Source of the DNA: Luteimonas cucumeris
Lineage (GTDB): Bacteria > Pseudomonadota > Gammaproteobacteria > Xanthomonadales > Xanthomonadaceae
Reading direction: 5' to 3'
Length of the DNA: 64,000 nt
NCBI RefSeq assembly: GCF_007830035.1
Contig: NZ_VLKN01000003.1
Coordinates: forward strand, 496,001 to 560,000
The notes under the pieces were generated by a model. It made no database searches and had not been told where the DNA came from. It saw nothing but the letters and a program-made list of their open reading frames with translations. Made by a program: the position numbers and the translations under genes. Each line of letters begins with the position of its first letter. Position 1 is the first letter of the stretch. Below, piece by piece: positions 27,529-35,863 of this stretch.

Positions 27529-28343
27529 GGTCGTCGGGTTTCCACGGCGTCCGCGGCGCCGGCTTTGGGGAACTCCTGCCTCAGCCGCCGAACGTAACGA
27601 TCGGCGGCTGCCCTGTCGCCGAGTTTGTTTTCGATTTGTGACGCAAGTTGCAGCGACGCCGCATTCGCCGGTGAAGCCGCCAGACGGCGTTCGGAGAATG
27701 CGCGGGCTTCGAAATAATCGCCGCGGGCGTAAGCCAGCTCGGCCATGGCACCAAGCGCAACAGTGTTGTCCGGATCGAGCTGCAATGCCTGGCGCAGGTC
27801 GCGCTCGGCACGCTCCGGTTGCCCCGCCTGGTGCGCGCACGCGCCGGCGTTGGCCAGCGCGGACGCCTTGCGGTCGTAGCTCGGGTCGGCGATGGCGCGT
27901 TCGAACCAGGGCAACGCGGCCGCGGCCTGGCCGTTGGCGCACAGCCACGCGCCGTAATTGTTGAGTTCCGGCCCACTGGCAGGCGCCAGTTCCGCCGCCT
28001 GCCGGTAATAGGCGCCTGCCTGCGTGGTCTGGCCACGCTGGCCGGCGACTGCCGCCAGAATTGTGTTGGCGTGCGCCGACTTCGGATCCTGCTGCAGCGC
28101 GGCCTTGGCTTCGCGCTCGGCGACGTCCAGATCGCCGTTTTGCAGGCGGCTGGACGCCAGTGCGATCCGGTCCTGGGCGGCGAGCCGCTGCTTGACCTGG
28201 GCGTTGTCGCGCACGGCTACCGGCTCTGAGACCGGTTCGTAGTCGCCCTTGCTGTAGTCCGGTTTGATGAAAGTCAGGCGACTGCACGCCGGCAACACCG
28301 TCGCCATCAGGATCAGGGTCAGGCCGGCATCACGCAGCCGCAT
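27525..28343 (-). CDS. pilW: Type IV pilus biogenesis/stability lipoprotein PilW (PilF)
   Basis: 272 residues from the ATG at 28343; an ATG at 28355 would add four residues. The lipobox LPAC places the lipid-bearing Cys at residue 20. Six or so TPR units follow (for example [20 protein letters not shown] and [18 protein letters not shown]). PilW/PilF pilots the secretin PilQ in the outer membrane. The 5' end overlaps the rlmN 3' end by 14 nt, and the 3' end overlaps rodZ. Confidence 0.92.
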   Translation of the reverse strand: MRLRDAGLTLILMATVLPACSRLTFIKPDYSKGDYEPVSEPVAVRDNAQVKQRLAAQDRIALASSRLQNGDLDVAEREAKAALQQDPKSAHANTILAAVAGQRGQTTQAGAYYRQAAELAPASGPELNNYGAWLCANGQAAAALPWFERAIADPSYDRKASALANAGACAHQAGQPERAERDLRQALQLDPDNTVALGAMAELAYARGDYFEARAFSERRLAASPANAASLQLASQIENKLGDRAAADRYVRRLRQEFPKAGAADAVETRRP

Positions 28344-29496
28344 CGACCGCCCCATCGCCCTGCCCGGTCTGCGCAGCCAGCTGCTTGCGGAATTCGGCCT
28401 GACGCCGCGTGCGATCGACCACCTGCCCCTTCAACTGGCCGCAGGCGGCATCGATGTCGTCGCCGCGGGTGCGCCGCACCATGGTCAGCACGTGCGCATC
28501 GAGCAGCGATTTCTGGAAGGCGCGGATGTCCGCCTCCGCGGAACGCTCGAAACGCGTGCCCGGGAAGGGATTGAACGGAATCAGGTTGACCTTGGCCGCG
28601 TCCTTCATCTGCATCGCGTTGTCGAACTGGCGCATCAGCCTGGCCAGCTGCCGTGCGTGCACGGGCTGGTCATTGACGCCCTTCATCAGCGTGTATTCGA
28701 AGGTGATCGACTCGCGCGGCTTGCGTCGCGCATAGCGCTCGCAGGCAGCCATCAGCTCGGCGATCGGGTATTTCTTGTTGAGCGGCACCAGTTCGCTGCG
28801 CAGCTCGTCGTTGGGTGCGTGCAGCGATACCGCCAGCGACACGTCGCTCAGTTCGGCAAGCTTGTCGATCATCGGCACCATGCCCGCGGTCGACAGCGTC
28901 ACCCGCTTGTTGGCAAGGCCGTAGCCCAGGTCATCGCGCATGATGCTCATCGCGCGCACGACGTTGTCGAAGTTCATCAGCGGCTCGCCCATGCCCATCA
29001 TCACCACGTTGGTGAGCTTGCGCTGGCGATGCGGCACGTTCCCGAGATGCTTGGCTGCGACCCAGACCTGGCCGATGATCTCAGCGGTCGACAGGTTGCG
29101 GTTGAAACCCTGCGTGGCGGTCGAACAGAACTGGCAATTCAGCGCGCAGCCCACCTGCGAAGACACGCACAGCGTGCCGCGGCCCTTGTCGGGGATGAAT
29201 ACCGCTTCGATCGCATTCTTGCCATCCATGCCGAGCAGCCACTTGTGGGTGCCATCGGTGGAAGGCTTCTCGAACTGGATCTGCGGCACGCGCACTTCGG
29301 CATGCGCTTCGAGCTTGGCGCGCAACGCCTTGCCCAGGTCCGTCATTTCGTTGAAGTCGGTGACGTGCCGATGATGGATCCATTTCATTATCTGGTGGGC
29401 ACGGAAGCGCTTTTCGCCGAGGGTGTCGGCGAAGAAGCGCTCCAGGCCCTCGCGATCGAGGTCGAGCAGGTTCTGCTTGGCGATCGCGTCGTTCAC
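28330..29496 (-). CDS. rlmN: Dual-specificity 23S rRNA/tRNA adenine-C2 methyltransferase
   Basis: 388 residues. A radical-SAM enzyme methylating A2503 of 23S rRNA and A37 of some tRNAs. The cluster motif is [18 protein letters not shown] (C117, C121, C124). [13 protein letters not shown] segment follows, and the C-terminal CGQLKG carries the methyl-accepting Cys. It lies 6 nt after ndk and overlaps pilW. Confidence 0.97.
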   Translation of the reverse strand: MNDAIAKQNLLDLDREGLERFFADTLGEKRFRAHQIMKWIHHRHVTDFNEMTDLGKALRAKLEAHAEVRVPQIQFEKPSTDGTHKWLLGMDGKNAIEAVFIPDKGRGTLCVSSQVGCALNCQFCSTATQGFNRNLSTAEIIGQVWVAAKHLGNVPHRQRKLTNVVMMGMGEPLMNFDNVVRAMSIMRDDLGYGLANKRVTLSTAGMVPMIDKLAELSDVSLAVSLHAPNDELRSELVPLNKKYPIAELMAACERYARRKPRESITFEYTLMKGVNDQPVHARQLARLMRQFDNAMQMKDAAKVNLIPFNPFPGTRFERSAEADIRAFQKSLLDAHVLTMVRRTRGDDIDAACGQLKGQVVDRTRRQAEFRKQLAAQTGQGDGAVDAAA

Positions 29497-29502
29497 TTCA
29501 GA

Positions 29503-29928
29503 TCAGCGCGCGTACACGTCGGTGGACGGGAAGAAATACGCGATCTCGACCGCGGCGGTTTCGGCAGCATCGGAACCGTGCACGGCGTTGGCGTCGATCG
29601 AATCGGCGAAGTCGGCGCGGATCGTGCCTGGCGCCGCATCCTTCGGATTGGTCGCACCCATCAGCTCGCGATTCTTGAGCACGGCATTCTCGCCCTCCAG
29701 CACCTGGATCATCACCGGGCCGGATGACATGAATTCAACCAGCGCGTTGAAGAACGGGCGCTCGCGATGCACCGCATAGAAGCCTTCGGCCTCCTTGCGC
29801 GAGAGATGCTTCATCTTTGCGGCCGCGATCTTCAGGCCGGATTTTTCGAAACGCGAATAGATCTCGCCGACGACGTTCTTGGCGACGGCATCGGGCTTGA
29901 CGATTGACAGGGTGCGCTCCAGCGCCAT
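29503..29928 (-). CDS. ndk: Nucleoside diphosphate kinase
   Basis: 141 residues. It balances NTP and dNTP pools through a phosphohistidine. The active-site motif NAVHGSDA has H117, and KPDAVAKN is at 11-18. It is the first gene of the minus-strand run ndk-rlmN-pilW-rodZ-yfgM-bamB-der. The upstream 243 bp contain the divergent TetR promoter. Confidence 0.98.
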   Translation of the reverse strand: MALERTLSIVKPDAVAKNVVGEIYSRFEKSGLKIAAAKMKHLSRKEAEGFYAVHRERPFFNALVEFMSSGPVMIQVLEGENAVLKNRELMGATNPKDAAPGTIRADFADSIDANAVHGSDAAETAAVEIAYFFPSTDVYAR

Positions 29929-30125
29929 TTGGATGAACTCCAGGTGCGTGGGCCGTCAGCCGCCCCTTGCAGCTGAACAAACCCGAGGTTATCACGAAAA
30001 TCCGCGTGTGGACGCGGGGTTAGACACACTTTCGAAGGGAATTTTAACGGATGCGTCACTGTGCGTATACCGGCCACCGACCTGGTTTCGCCCCCTATTG
30101 ACCGGCGACTCAGGATCGGGCATCG

Positions 30126-30143
30126 TTCAATCAATTGTTTGAA
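30126..30143. promoter_or_regulatory. PsrA/FadR-like operator upstream of the TetR gene
   Basis: The 18-bp dyad TTCAATCAATTGTTTGAA has one mismatch between arms. Its core CAATC-AATT-GTTTG fits the PsrA pattern (G/C)AAAC-N4-GTTTG with one change. A half-site TTCAATCAA recurs at 30815-30823, 14 bp before the beta-oxidation gene start. Together they suggest auto-regulation and control of the operon by the TetR protein. Confidence 0.6.
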
Positions 30144-30171
30144 TTGTCCATTTTAAGCAAGGATCACAACG

Positions 30172-30789
30172 ATGGCCGGCACCCATTTCAATACCAAGGA
30201 CCGCATCCTCGGCGCAGCCGAGTCGTTGTTCGCCCAGCAGGGCTTCGCCGGCACATCGCTGCGTGAAGTGACCAGCCGCGCGGACGTCAACATCGCAGCG
30301 GTCAACTACCATTTCGGCAGCAAGGAAAACCTGATCAATGAGGTCTTCCGGCGCCGCCTGGACGAACTGTCCGACCAGCGCCTGGGTGCGTTGAGGACAG
30401 CCAGGGAACAGTCGCCGGGCGATCTGCAGGCTGTTCTCGCCGCCTTCATCGAACCCGCGCTGGCGTTGAGCCTGGATCGTCAGGGCGGCTCGGCGTTCGT
30501 CCGCGTGCTGGCACGCGCCTATGCCGAGAAGGATGAGCGCCTGCGCCAGTTCGTCTCCGAACACTATGGCCATGTGATGCGCGAATTCTCCAAGGCGGTG
30601 GCCGCATGCCTGCCCGAGCTGCCCCGCGACACGCTCGCCTGGCGGCTGGACTTCATCGCCGGTGCCCTGACCTACGCCATGGCCGATTTCGGCCACAACA
30701 AGCGCATGGGAGGCGGCAACGACCAGGCCCACTGCCAGCGCGCGGCGCGCGAACTGGTGCGGTTTGCCGCGGCGGGACTGCGCAGCTGA
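30172..30789 (+). CDS. TetR-family regulator, PsrA-like (fatty-acid responsive)
   Basis: 205 residues. The TetR HTH spans about 8-55 (ILGAAESLFAQQGFAGTSLR, then VTSRADVNIAAVNYHFGSKE). The ligand-binding half resembles PsrA/FadR-type repressors that release DNA on binding long-chain acyl-CoA or fatty acid. The gene is followed after 47 nt by the FadN-type enzyme and thiolase, and a PsrA-like dyad lies 28 bp upstream. Ligand and target are inferred from context. Confidence 0.85.
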   Translation: MAGTHFNTKDRILGAAESLFAQQGFAGTSLREVTSRADVNIAAVNYHFGSKENLINEVFRRRLDELSDQRLGALRTAREQSPGDLQAVLAAFIEPALALSLDRQGGSAFVRVLARAYAEKDERLRQFVSEHYGHVMREFSKAVAACLPELPRDTLAWRLDFIAGALTYAMADFGHNKRMGGGNDQAHCQRAARELVRFAAAGLRS

Positions 30790-30836
30790 CGTTCTGTCTG
30801 CCTTGTTAATCCTTTTCAATCAAATGGATGGAAACG

Positions 30837-33224
30837 ATGTCTGAGAAATTACTTGTGCGTCGTGCCGCGGTCCTAGGCGCCGGCGTCATGGGTGCGCAGA
30901 TCGCCGCACACCTGACCAACGCCGGCGTCGACACGGTGCTGTTCGACCTGCCGGCGAAAGAAGGCGCGCCGAACGGCATCGTGCTGAAGGCGATCGCCAA
31001 CCTCGGCAAGCTCAGCCCTGCCCCGCTCGCCAGCAAGGCATTGGCGGAAGCCATCGTGCCGGCCAACTACGGCACCAGCGATGACGGCGGCGGCCTGGAG
31101 CAGTTGCGCGGCTGCGACCTGATCATCGAGGCCATCGCCGAACGGATGGACTGGAAGCAGGACCTGTATCAGAAGATCGCGCCATTTGTGGCCGACCACG
31201 CCGTGCTGGCCAGCAACACTTCCGGCCTCGGCATCAACAAGCTCGCGGAAGTATTGCCGGAGCAGTTGCGTCACCGCTTCTGCGGCGTGCATTTCTTCAA
31301 CCCGCCACGCTATATGCACCTGGCCGAACTGATCCCGGCCCGGACCACCGACAAGGCGGTGCTGGCCGGCCTGGAAACCTTCCTCACCACTACGCTCGGC
31401 AAGGGCGTGGTCTACGCCAAGGACACACCGAACTTCATCGGCAACCGCATCGGCGTGTTCTCGATCCTGGCCACGGCCCACCACACCGGCGAGTTCAAGC
31501 TTGGTTTCGACGAGGTCGACGCGATCACCGGCCCGTTGATCGGACGGCCGAAGTCGGCGACCTACCGCACTTCCGACGTGGTCGGGCTGGACACGATGGC
31601 GCACGTCATCAAGACAATGGCCGACACCCTGCCCGAGGATCCCTGGCACAAGTACTTCCAGTCGCCGAAATGGCTTGAGGCGCTGATCGCAAAGGGCGCA
31701 CTGGGCCAGAAGACCGGCGCCGGCATCTTTCGCAAGGTCGGCAAGGACATCCAGGTGCTGGACCTGAAGGCGCAGGACTACAAGGTCGCCACCGGTACCG
31801 CGGCGCCAGAGGTAGTCGAGATCCTCAGGAACAGGAACCCGGCCGAGAAGTTCGCGAAGCTGCGCGAAAGCCGGCATCCGCAGGCGCAGTTCCTGTGGGC
31901 GGTGTTCCGCGACCTGTTCCATTACAGCGCCTATCACCTGGCCGACATCGCCGAGACCGCGCGCGACGTCGACCTCGCCATCCGCTGGGGCTACGGCTGG
32001 TCGCTGGGTCCGTTCGAGACCTGGCAGGCCGCCGGCTGGAAGCAGGTGGCGCAATGGATCGCCGACGACATCGTCGCCGGCAAGGCGATGAGCGGCGCGC
32101 CGCTGCCGGACTGGGTGTTCGATGGACGCGATGGCGTTCACGCGGCCGAAGGCAGCTACAGTCCAGCCAGGAACGCCAAGCTGCCGCGTTCGGCCCTGCC
32201 CGTCTACCAGCGCCAGCGCTTCCCGGATGCGCTGCTGGGCGAAGCGTTCCCGCAGGGCGACACCGTGTTCGAGAACGACGGCGTACGTATGTGGACCGAC
32301 GACGACGGCATTGCGGTGGTCTCGTTCAAGACCAAGATGAATACCGTTTCCGATCACGTACTGAACGGTGTGCAGGAAGCCGTTTCGCGTGCCGAAAAAG
32401 ACTTCAAGGGCCTGGTGATCTGGCAGCAGAAGGAACCTTTCTCCGCTGGCGCCGACCTCGCCGGTGCGCTCGGCCTGTTGCAGGCCGGCGGCGTGCAGGG
32501 CTTCGAGGCGATGGTCGCCAATTTCCAGGCGACGAGCCAGCGCATCAAGTATTCGCTCGTGCCGGTCGTTGCAGCGGTGCGCGGCTTGGCCCTCGGCGGC
32601 GGTTGCGAGTTCCAGATGCACAGCGCCCGGACCGTCGCCGGACTGGAAAGCTATATCGGCCTGGTCGAGGCTGGCGTCGGCCTCCTGCCGGCCGGCGGTG
32701 GCCTGAAGGAAATCGCGGTGCGCGCGTCGCAGGCCGCAGGTCCCGGCGGTGACGTGTTCGCCGAGCTCAAGCGCTATTTCGAGACCGTGGCGATGGCCAA
32801 GGTGTCCACGTCCGCGGTCGAAGCGCAGGAACTGGGCCTGCTGCGCGACACCGACAAGGTGGTGTTCAACGCTTATGAGTTGCTCTACGTCGCCAAAAAG
32901 CAGGCCTTGGCGCTGGCCGAGAGCGGCTACCGCCCGCCACTGCCTGCGCGCCGGATTGCCGTGGCCGGCGATGTCGGCATTGCCACCTTCAAGATGATGC
33001 TGGTCAACATGCTCGAAGGCCGTTTTATCAGCGAATACGACTACGAGATCGCCACGCGCATCGCCACCGTGCTGTGCGGCGGCGAGATCGATCGCGGCGC
33101 GCTGGTCGACGAGGAATGGCTGCTCAAACTGGAGCGCCAGCACTTCGTCGAGTTGGCGCAGCAGCCGAAGACGCAGGAGCGCATCGCGCACATGTTGAAG
33201 ACCGGCAAGCCGTTGAGGAACTAG
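30837..33224 (+). CDS. fadN: 3-hydroxyacyl-CoA dehydrogenase / enoyl-CoA hydratase fusion (FadN-type)
   Basis: 795 residues. Domain order is dehydrogenase first, hydratase last, the reverse of E. coli FadB/FadJ and the same as Bacillus FadN. The NAD loop GAGVMGAQ lies at 14-21, HFFNPPRYMHL (catalytic His just before, about 150) completes the dehydrogenase half, and a second 3HCDH_C repeat follows near 350-420. The crotonase domain (about 475-690) has EPFSAGADLAGAL and ALGGGCEFQMH, then LVEAGVGLLPAGGG with the Glu. ATG 30837 is taken; 30828 would add METM. It carries out steps 2-3 of beta-oxidation. Confidence 0.93.
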   Translation: MSEKLLVRRAAVLGAGVMGAQIAAHLTNAGVDTVLFDLPAKEGAPNGIVLKAIANLGKLSPAPLASKALAEAIVPANYGTSDDGGGLEQLRGCDLIIEAIAERMDWKQDLYQKIAPFVADHAVLASNTSGLGINKLAEVLPEQLRHRFCGVHFFNPPRYMHLAELIPARTTDKAVLAGLETFLTTTLGKGVVYAKDTPNFIGNRIGVFSILATAHHTGEFKLGFDEVDAITGPLIGRPKSATYRTSDVVGLDTMAHVIKTMADTLPEDPWHKYFQSPKWLEALIAKGALGQKTGAGIFRKVGKDIQVLDLKAQDYKVATGTAAPEVVEILRNRNPAEKFAKLRESRHPQAQFLWAVFRDLFHYSAYHLADIAETARDVDLAIRWGYGWSLGPFETWQAAGWKQVAQWIADDIVAGKAMSGAPLPDWVFDGRDGVHAAEGSYSPARNAKLPRSALPVYQRQRFPDALLGEAFPQGDTVFENDGVRMWTDDDGIAVVSFKTKMNTVSDHVLNGVQEAVSRAEKDFKGLVIWQQKEPFSAGADLAGALGLLQAGGVQGFEAMVANFQATSQRIKYSLVPVVAAVRGLALGGGCEFQMHSARTVAGLESYIGLVEAGVGLLPAGGGLKEIAVRASQAAGPGGDVFAELKRYFETVAMAKVSTSAVEAQELGLLRDTDKVVFNAYELLYVAKKQALALAESGYRPPLPARRIAVAGDVGIATFKMMLVNMLEGRFISEYDYEIATRIATVLCGGEIDRGALVDEEWLLKLERQHFVELAQQPKTQERIAHMLKTGKPLRN

Positions 33225-33300
33225 TGAGCGGCCAGGCAGTGAGCGGTGAGCGGCGGAAACGACCGTCACTTCCGCTCACCACTCACCGTTCACCGCTCAC
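33224..33300. repeat. Heptad inverted repeat C (GTGAGCG)
   Basis: Left heptamers GTGAGCG at 33224-33230, 33239-33245 and 33246-33252. Right heptamers CGCTCAC, CACTCAC, CGTTCAC and CGCTCAC are head to tail at 33273-33300. Inner pairs are perfect or one mismatch and the outermost pair is perfect; the left third heptad is replaced by an 8-nt GCCAGGCA. The left arm starts at the last base of the fadN stop codon, and the right arm ends 22 nt before the thiolase ATG. Confidence 0.9.
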
Positions 33301-33321
33301 TACTTTCACAAGGATCTACCC

Positions 33322-34527
33322 ATGAGCAAGCAAATCCAGGACGCCTACATCGTCGCCGCCACCCGTACCCCGGTCGGAAAGGCGCCCAAGGGCGTATTCC
33401 GCAACACCCGCCCTGACGACATGCTGGCGCACGTACTGAAGGCCGTGGTTGCGCAGGCGCCGGGCATCGACCTGGGCCGCATCGACGATGCGATCATCGG
33501 CTGCGCCATGCCCGAGGGCGAGCAAGGCATGAACGTGGCACGCATCGGCGTGCTGTTGGCCGGCTTGCCGGATACCGTCGCGGCGCAGACCATCAACCGT
33601 TTCTGTTCGTCGGGTCTGCAGGCGGTGGCGCTGGCCGCCGATCAGATTCGACTAGGCAATGCCGATCTCGTGCTTGCAGGTGGCACCGAATCTATGTCGA
33701 TGGTGCCGATGATGGGCAACAAGGTTGCGTTGAGCCCTAGCGTTTTCCGCGATGATCACGTCGCCATCGCCTACGGCATGGGCATCACCGCCGAGAAGGT
33801 CGCCGAGGAGTGGAAGGTTTCGCGCGAGGACCAGGATGCGTTCGCCCTCGCCTCGCATCAGAAAGCGATCACGGCGATCCAGGCCGGCGAGTTCAGGAAC
33901 GAGATCACTCCGTACGAAGTCGTCTCGCACGTGCCGGACCCCGCCGGCAATGTCGTCCGGCTCCGCAAGCAACTGGTCGAAAACGACGAAGGTCCGCGTC
34001 CGGACAGTTCTGCCGAAGGCCTGGCGAAGCTGCGACCCGTTTTCCGCAATGGCCAGTTCGGCGGCACCGTTACCGCCGGCAACTCGTCGCAGATGAGCGA
34101 CGGCGCGGCCGGCGTGCTGCTGGCTTCGGAACAGGCGATCAAGGACTACGGCCTGACGCCGCTCGCGCGTTTCGTATCGTTCTCGGTCGCCGGCGTGCGT
34201 CCGGAAGTGATGGGCATCGGCCCGATCGCCGCGATCCCCAAAGCACTGAAACAGGCCGGGCTGACCAAGAACCAGCTCGACTGGATCGAACTCAACGAAG
34301 CCTTCGCCGCGCAGGCGCTGGCGGTGATCCGCGACAGCGGCCTCGATCCGTCCAAGGTCAATCCGCTCGGCGGTGCGATCGCACTTGGCCACCCGCTGGG
34401 CGCGACCGGTGCGGTACGCACCGCGACCATCGTGCACGGCCTGCGTCGTCGCCAACTCAAGTACGGCATGGTCACGATGTGCATCGGCACTGGCATGGGT
34501 GCTGCAGGAATCTTCGAGGCGCTCTGA
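33322..34527 (+). CDS. fadA: Acetyl-CoA C-acyltransferase (3-ketoacyl-CoA thiolase)
   Basis: 401 residues. Cleaves 3-ketoacyl-CoA in the last step of beta-oxidation. The acylated cysteine lies in NRFCSSGLQA (C95), the second-site motifs are NEAFAAQALAV and GGAIALGHPLGATG, and the proton-donor Cys is in CIGTGMGAAG near the end. It forms an operon with the FadN-type gene, 97 nt apart across heptad repeat C, and is followed by a strong terminator. Confidence 0.94.
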   Translation: MSKQIQDAYIVAATRTPVGKAPKGVFRNTRPDDMLAHVLKAVVAQAPGIDLGRIDDAIIGCAMPEGEQGMNVARIGVLLAGLPDTVAAQTINRFCSSGLQAVALAADQIRLGNADLVLAGGTESMSMVPMMGNKVALSPSVFRDDHVAIAYGMGITAEKVAEEWKVSREDQDAFALASHQKAITAIQAGEFRNEITPYEVVSHVPDPAGNVVRLRKQLVENDEGPRPDSSAEGLAKLRPVFRNGQFGGTVTAGNSSQMSDGAAGVLLASEQAIKDYGLTPLARFVSFSVAGVRPEVMGIGPIAAIPKALKQAGLTKNQLDWIELNEAFAAQALAVIRDSGLDPSKVNPLGGAIALGHPLGATGAVRTATIVHGLRRRQLKYGMVTMCIGTGMGAAGIFEAL

Positions 34528-34551
34528 GTCCTCGGGTCGTAGTCTGGAAAG

Positions 34552-34582
34552 AACGGACGGCCGAACGCCGTCCGTTTTTTTA
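34552..34582 (+). terminator. Rho-independent terminator after the thiolase gene
   Basis: A 10-bp stem AACGGACGGC/GCCGTCCGTT (34552-34561, 34567-34576) with loop CGAAC is followed by a run of six T. Confidence 0.92.
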
Positions 34583-34617
34583 GAGGACCTTCCCGACCGA
34601 CCGCTATCGCAAAACGA

Positions 34618-34953
34618 TCATGCGAGTCGCGTTCCATTGGGTACTGGCCGCTCGATGGTGGTGAGCACTACGCCCTCCTCGGTCGGAAACCCGGTCAGCA
34701 GGAATTCCGATACGAAAGGCCCCACCTGTTTCGGCGGGAAATTGATCACGCCCACGACCTGCCGACCGGTCAGATCCTCGGCCGAATAAAGCGTCTTCAC
34801 CTGTGCACTGGTCTTCCTGATGCCGAACGGGCCGAAGTCGACCCACAATTTCCAGGCCGGCTTGCGCGCCTCCGGAAAAACCTCGACGCGCAGCACGGTA
34901 CCGGCACAGATCAGTACTTTCTCGAAATCTGACCAGGAGATCGGATCGGCCAT
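34618..34953 (-). CDS. csaA: CsaA-like tRNA-binding-domain protein
   Basis: 111 residues forming a single EMAP-II-like OB-fold, as in CsaA and the C-terminus of MetRS. The pattern [20 protein letters not shown] (about 15-34) and [18 protein letters not shown] then [19 protein letters not shown] is typical. CsaA binds tRNA and has been linked to protein export as a chaperone in Bacillus. It lies 9 nt downstream of galU on the same strand. Confidence 0.9.
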   Translation of the reverse strand: MADPISWSDFEKVLICAGTVLRVEVFPEARKPAWKLWVDFGPFGIRKTSAQVKTLYSAEDLTGRQVVGVINFPPKQVGPFVSEFLLTGFPTEEGVVLTTIERPVPNGTRLA

Positions 34954-34962
34954 GTCGCCGGA

Positions 34963-35859
34963 TCACTCCAGTTCGATGACGCCAAGTTCCTTCAAGGCGT
35001 TCTGCATCAACTGCTGCGCGGCATCGCTCAGCTTCTCGTGATCGAGCGCATAGCGGATGGTGGCCTCGATCAGGCCCAAGTGGGTGCCGCAGTCGAAGCG
35101 CGTGCCCTGGAAACGGTAGGCCAGCACCGGTTCGCGTGCGAGCAGCGTCGAAATCGCATCGGTCAGCTGGATCTCGCCACCGGCGCCGGGCGTGGTGTTT
35201 TCCAGCAGGTCGAAGATGCTTCCGGAAAGGATGTAGCGACCGACCACCGCCAGCGTGCTCGGCGCGTCTTCGGGGGCGGGCTTTTCGACCATGGCGTTGA
35301 TGCGGCCCTGGCGCCCCGTGAAGTTCTCGGTAGCGACGATGCCGTAACTGCCGGTCTGGTCCCGTGGCACGTTCTGGGTGGCGATCACACTGGCGTTGTT
35401 GGTCTCGGCGACATCCGCCATCTGCCTCAACGCGCCGGGTCCGCGATTCCAGATGAGGTCGTCCGGCAGCAGGACCGCGAACGGCTCGTCGCCGACGATC
35501 GGTTTGGCGCACAGCACCGCATGACCCAATCCCAGCGCTTCGGTCTGGGTAACGAACACGGCACGCACCCCGGCGGGCAGGACATTGCGGATCAGGTCGA
35601 GCTGCTCGTACTTGCCGGCCTTCTCGAGCTTGTGTTCGAGCTCGTAGGCCTTGTCGAAATAATCGGCGACCGCATGCTTGTAGCGGTTGGTGACGAATAT
35701 CAGCGTGTCGCAACCGGCCTCGATCGCTTCGTCGACCGCATACTGGATCAGCGGACGGTCGATGATCGGCAGCATCTCCTTGGGCACGGTCTTGGTGGCA
35801 GGGAGGAAGCGCGTGCCGTGTCCGGCCACCGGGAATACCGCCTTGCGAATGCGTTGCAC
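34963..35859 (-). CDS. galU: UTP-glucose-1-phosphate uridylyltransferase
   Basis: 298 residues. Makes UDP-glucose for LPS and exopolysaccharide. The nucleotide-binding start is KAVFPVAGHGTRFLPATKTV and the metal/substrate motif LLPDDLI is present; VEKPAPEDAPS follows. The start is taken as GTG 35859, with GGAGG 10 nt upstream; family members begin at this point, while longer frames run into the upstream gene. It lies 4 nt after the dehydratase gene. Confidence 0.94.
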   Translation of the reverse strand: MQRIRKAVFPVAGHGTRFLPATKTVPKEMLPIIDRPLIQYAVDEAIEAGCDTLIFVTNRYKHAVADYFDKAYELEHKLEKAGKYEQLDLIRNVLPAGVRAVFVTQTEALGLGHAVLCAKPIVGDEPFAVLLPDDLIWNRGPGALRQMADVAETNNASVIATQNVPRDQTGSYGIVATENFTGRQGRINAMVEKPAPEDAPSTLAVVGRYILSGSIFDLLENTTPGAGGEIQLTDAISTLLAREPVLAYRFQGTRFDCGTHLGLIEATIRYALDHEKLSDAAQQLMQNALKELGVIELE

Positions 35860-35863
35860 CAGT

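Noticed and set aside
30873-33269. A 798-residue open frame on the minus strand opposite the FadN-type gene
   Set aside because: It is an antisense shadow of a high-GC gene, full of Arg/Gln/His, with no family motif.
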